Both the position numbers and the translations under genes were made by a program. DNA of 64,000 bases from an uncultured Clostridium sp. GTDB lineage: Bacteria; Bacillota; Clostridia; Lachnospirales; Lachnospiraceae. This document shows positions 62,893 to 64,000 of this stretch, piece by piece. The notes under the pieces are model-generated. The model was not told where the DNA came from. It saw nothing but the letters and a program-made list of their open reading frames with translations, and searched no databases. Positions within the stretch are counted from its first letter, which is position 1. Each line of letters begins with the position of its first letter. Location of the stretch: positions 16,640 to 80,639 of the forward strand of contig CAKSBP010000010.1 in assembly GCA_934438135.1 (NCBI GenBank). The letters run 5' to 3'.

Positions 62893-62915
62893 GGGCGATT
62901 TAAAAGCCCTCTCCT
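62893..62915 (-). promoter_or_regulatory. Ribosome site and hairpin in the DUF885 leader
   Basis: On the minus strand AGGAG (62911-62915) is followed by a GGGC/GCCC hairpin (62893-62909), then about 9 bases and the ATG. If the hairpin folds, ribosome site and start come within a normal distance. Confidence 0.4.
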
Positions 62916-63100
62916 TTCGAAGACAAGAGAATGTTAGTATATTTATATTCGAACGAGAGTAAAACAATACGTGAAGAATGAAGATTAAATGTGGACAAAA
63001 AGGAATATTGTGTAGAAAACAATTGTAGTGAAAAATAATAAGTGATATGATATTTGTGTTAAACACGCTGAACAAGTCTTTTACCAGAATAGGAGGAAAC

Positions 63101-63892
63101 ATGAAAAAAATAAGGTATACGGGAGTATTCTATTAATCATGTGTATGTTGGTATTTATAGGATGTGGAAAAACATCAGAAAACGTTCCGAAGAAAGCGGA
63201 AGAGGTACATATGGAGACAGAAACCGATCAGAAACTGTATGAAGACTCAGTAAAAGATGCAATGGTTGCTGAAGAAGATGAAATTGAGCCGGTAATTGCA
63301 ATTACAAAAGATAGTAAGGATGTAATCTGGAAAAACAGCACGAATACAGGTATTAATGTTTACATTGAATGGTTCCCCAGATGCGTATCCAGAAAAAGAA
63401 GAGGCAGAGTTAAAGAATGGAGAAGTATGGGTGTCTTCTGCCAAGGAAATGATAGAATGGTATCAAAAAAATAAGGATGGAGTGGATGACTGGACACTAC
63501 GACTGAAACAGCTGGTAGGGCTTCCAGAAGAGGATACTTCAACACATATGACAGCATTTTGGGTAAAACCGGATGATATGTTCCGTCCTGCTTATGTAGA
63601 GGATATCACAGATACAGATATGACTACTAAATTTAATGAAAACGTGAATCCAGAGTATAAACAGTGGTTTGATAATAACATTATTTTTTCCTATTATGAT
63701 TCGGCATATCCTTGGACGAGACTTGGATACACCTATGATTGGGCTGATAATGGAACAAAAAGAGGATTATGTGAGTTTATCGTAAAGAAAGGTTCTAAGG
63801 TAAATGTGGAATTTACAAAAACGGTAGATGATTTTATAGGCTGGCTGGATACGTTGGATGAAAAGGAAGAAAATAAATTAGGCCAGGAATAA
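63101..63892 (+). pseudogene. Lipoprotein gene broken by two single-base frameshifts
   Basis: AGGAGG precedes ATG at 63101, but that frame stops after 11 codons. Adding one A to the seven-A run at 63104-63110 would give a classic lipoprotein signal (MKKNKVYGSILLIMCML with lipobox VFIGC). That frame continues to 63374. Removing one C of CCCC (63375-63378) would join it to the final frame (DAYPEKEEAELKNGEVWVSS... ending EENKLGQE). The restored protein is about 263 residues with a secreted, acidic, aromatic-rich C-terminal part (YYDSAYPWTRLGYTYDWAD). Family unknown. Both shifts sit in homopolymers, so sequencing error is as likely as true decay. Confidence 0.7.
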
Positions 63893-64000
63893 AATTTGCA
63901 TAGGAGAAAGGGGGATGAATAAACACGGTAAACGCATCTGAATATTGTAAATTTTCTATCTCATTTTTCCAATTCCTGATTTTTCACTCCCACCGTATTG
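63893..64000. other. Window end, no supported gene
   Basis: AGGAGAAAGGGGG precedes ATG at 63918, but that frame stops after eight codons (MNKHGKRI). Either a further frameshifted gene begins here or the start is not used. The gene cannot be judged at the window edge. Confidence 0.3.

Overview
The window is about 36% G+C and looks like the chromosome of a spore-forming gut Firmicute of the family Lachnospiraceae (Roseburia/Butyrivibrio/Coprococcus-like; species not resolved). The reasons are the mnmG-rsmG-parA-parB order, AGGAGG-type ribosome sites, AbrB, SpmAB and spore photoproduct lyase genes, a DUF3881 protein, and a beta-mannan locus of the kind described in Roseburia intestinalis. Most genes lie on the + strand. 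Since mnmG/rsmG/parAB normally sit next to oriC, the origin is probably just left of base 1, with + genes read away from it. I see no prophage, insertion sequence, CRISPR array or rRNA operon.

Layout. 1-7.7 kb: end of mnmG, rsmG, an alpha/beta hydrolase (-), a DegS/DegU-like two-component pair, parA-parB with two perfect parS sites (one inside parB), a DUF4446 protein and an HD-GYP protein. 7.9-22.5 kb: an intracellular beta-mannan catabolic cluster, comprising GH36 alpha-galactosidase, AraC and LacI regulators, sugar-binding lipoprotein, two permeases, GH130 mannooligosaccharide phosphorylase, mannobiose 2-epimerase, GH130 mannosylglucose phosphorylase, SGNH acetylesterase and phosphohexomutase. 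24-27 kb: a large secreted GH5 mannanase with four accessory modules. 27.1-28.5 kb: a short unit with a decayed ORF, tRNA-Arg(CCU) with a consensus promoter, and a possible nuclease-fold protein. 28.5-35.9 kb: nfo, then the conserved yaaO-like/kinase/yaaR/holB/ricT/trmN6/rsmI/abrB block. 36.5-42.6 kb: NhaD antiporter, cytidylate-kinase-like protein, spmAB, AraC regulator and a secreted GH26-CBM3 enzyme. 42.7-53.4 kb: splB (-), SH3/NlpC hydrolase (-), MFS transporter, a heterodimeric ABC exporter, a NatAB-type ABC system and GDPD. 53.6-61 kb: small protein, SSS symporter, a structured intergenic element, iorA-iorB-paaK-ACT (2-oxoacid/aryl-CoA metabolism) and a MarR regulator. 61-64 kb: DUF885 lipoprotein (-) and a twice-frameshifted lipoprotein gene.

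How the mannan genes work together (family knowledge plus context). The secreted GH5 enzyme, and possibly GH26, cuts mannan outside. The lipoprotein and two permeases import the oligosaccharides; no ATPase is encoded nearby, so a shared MsmX/MsmK-type ATPase is expected. Inside, GH36 removes galactose and the esterase removes acetyl groups. The epimerase turns mannobiose into mannosyl-glucose, and the two GH130 phosphorylases release mannose 1-phosphate, which the phosphohexomutase passes on as mannose 6-phosphate. An AACT-(A-rich 6-8 nt)-AGTT element recurs before the GH36, binding-protein and GH5 genes, suggesting shared control.
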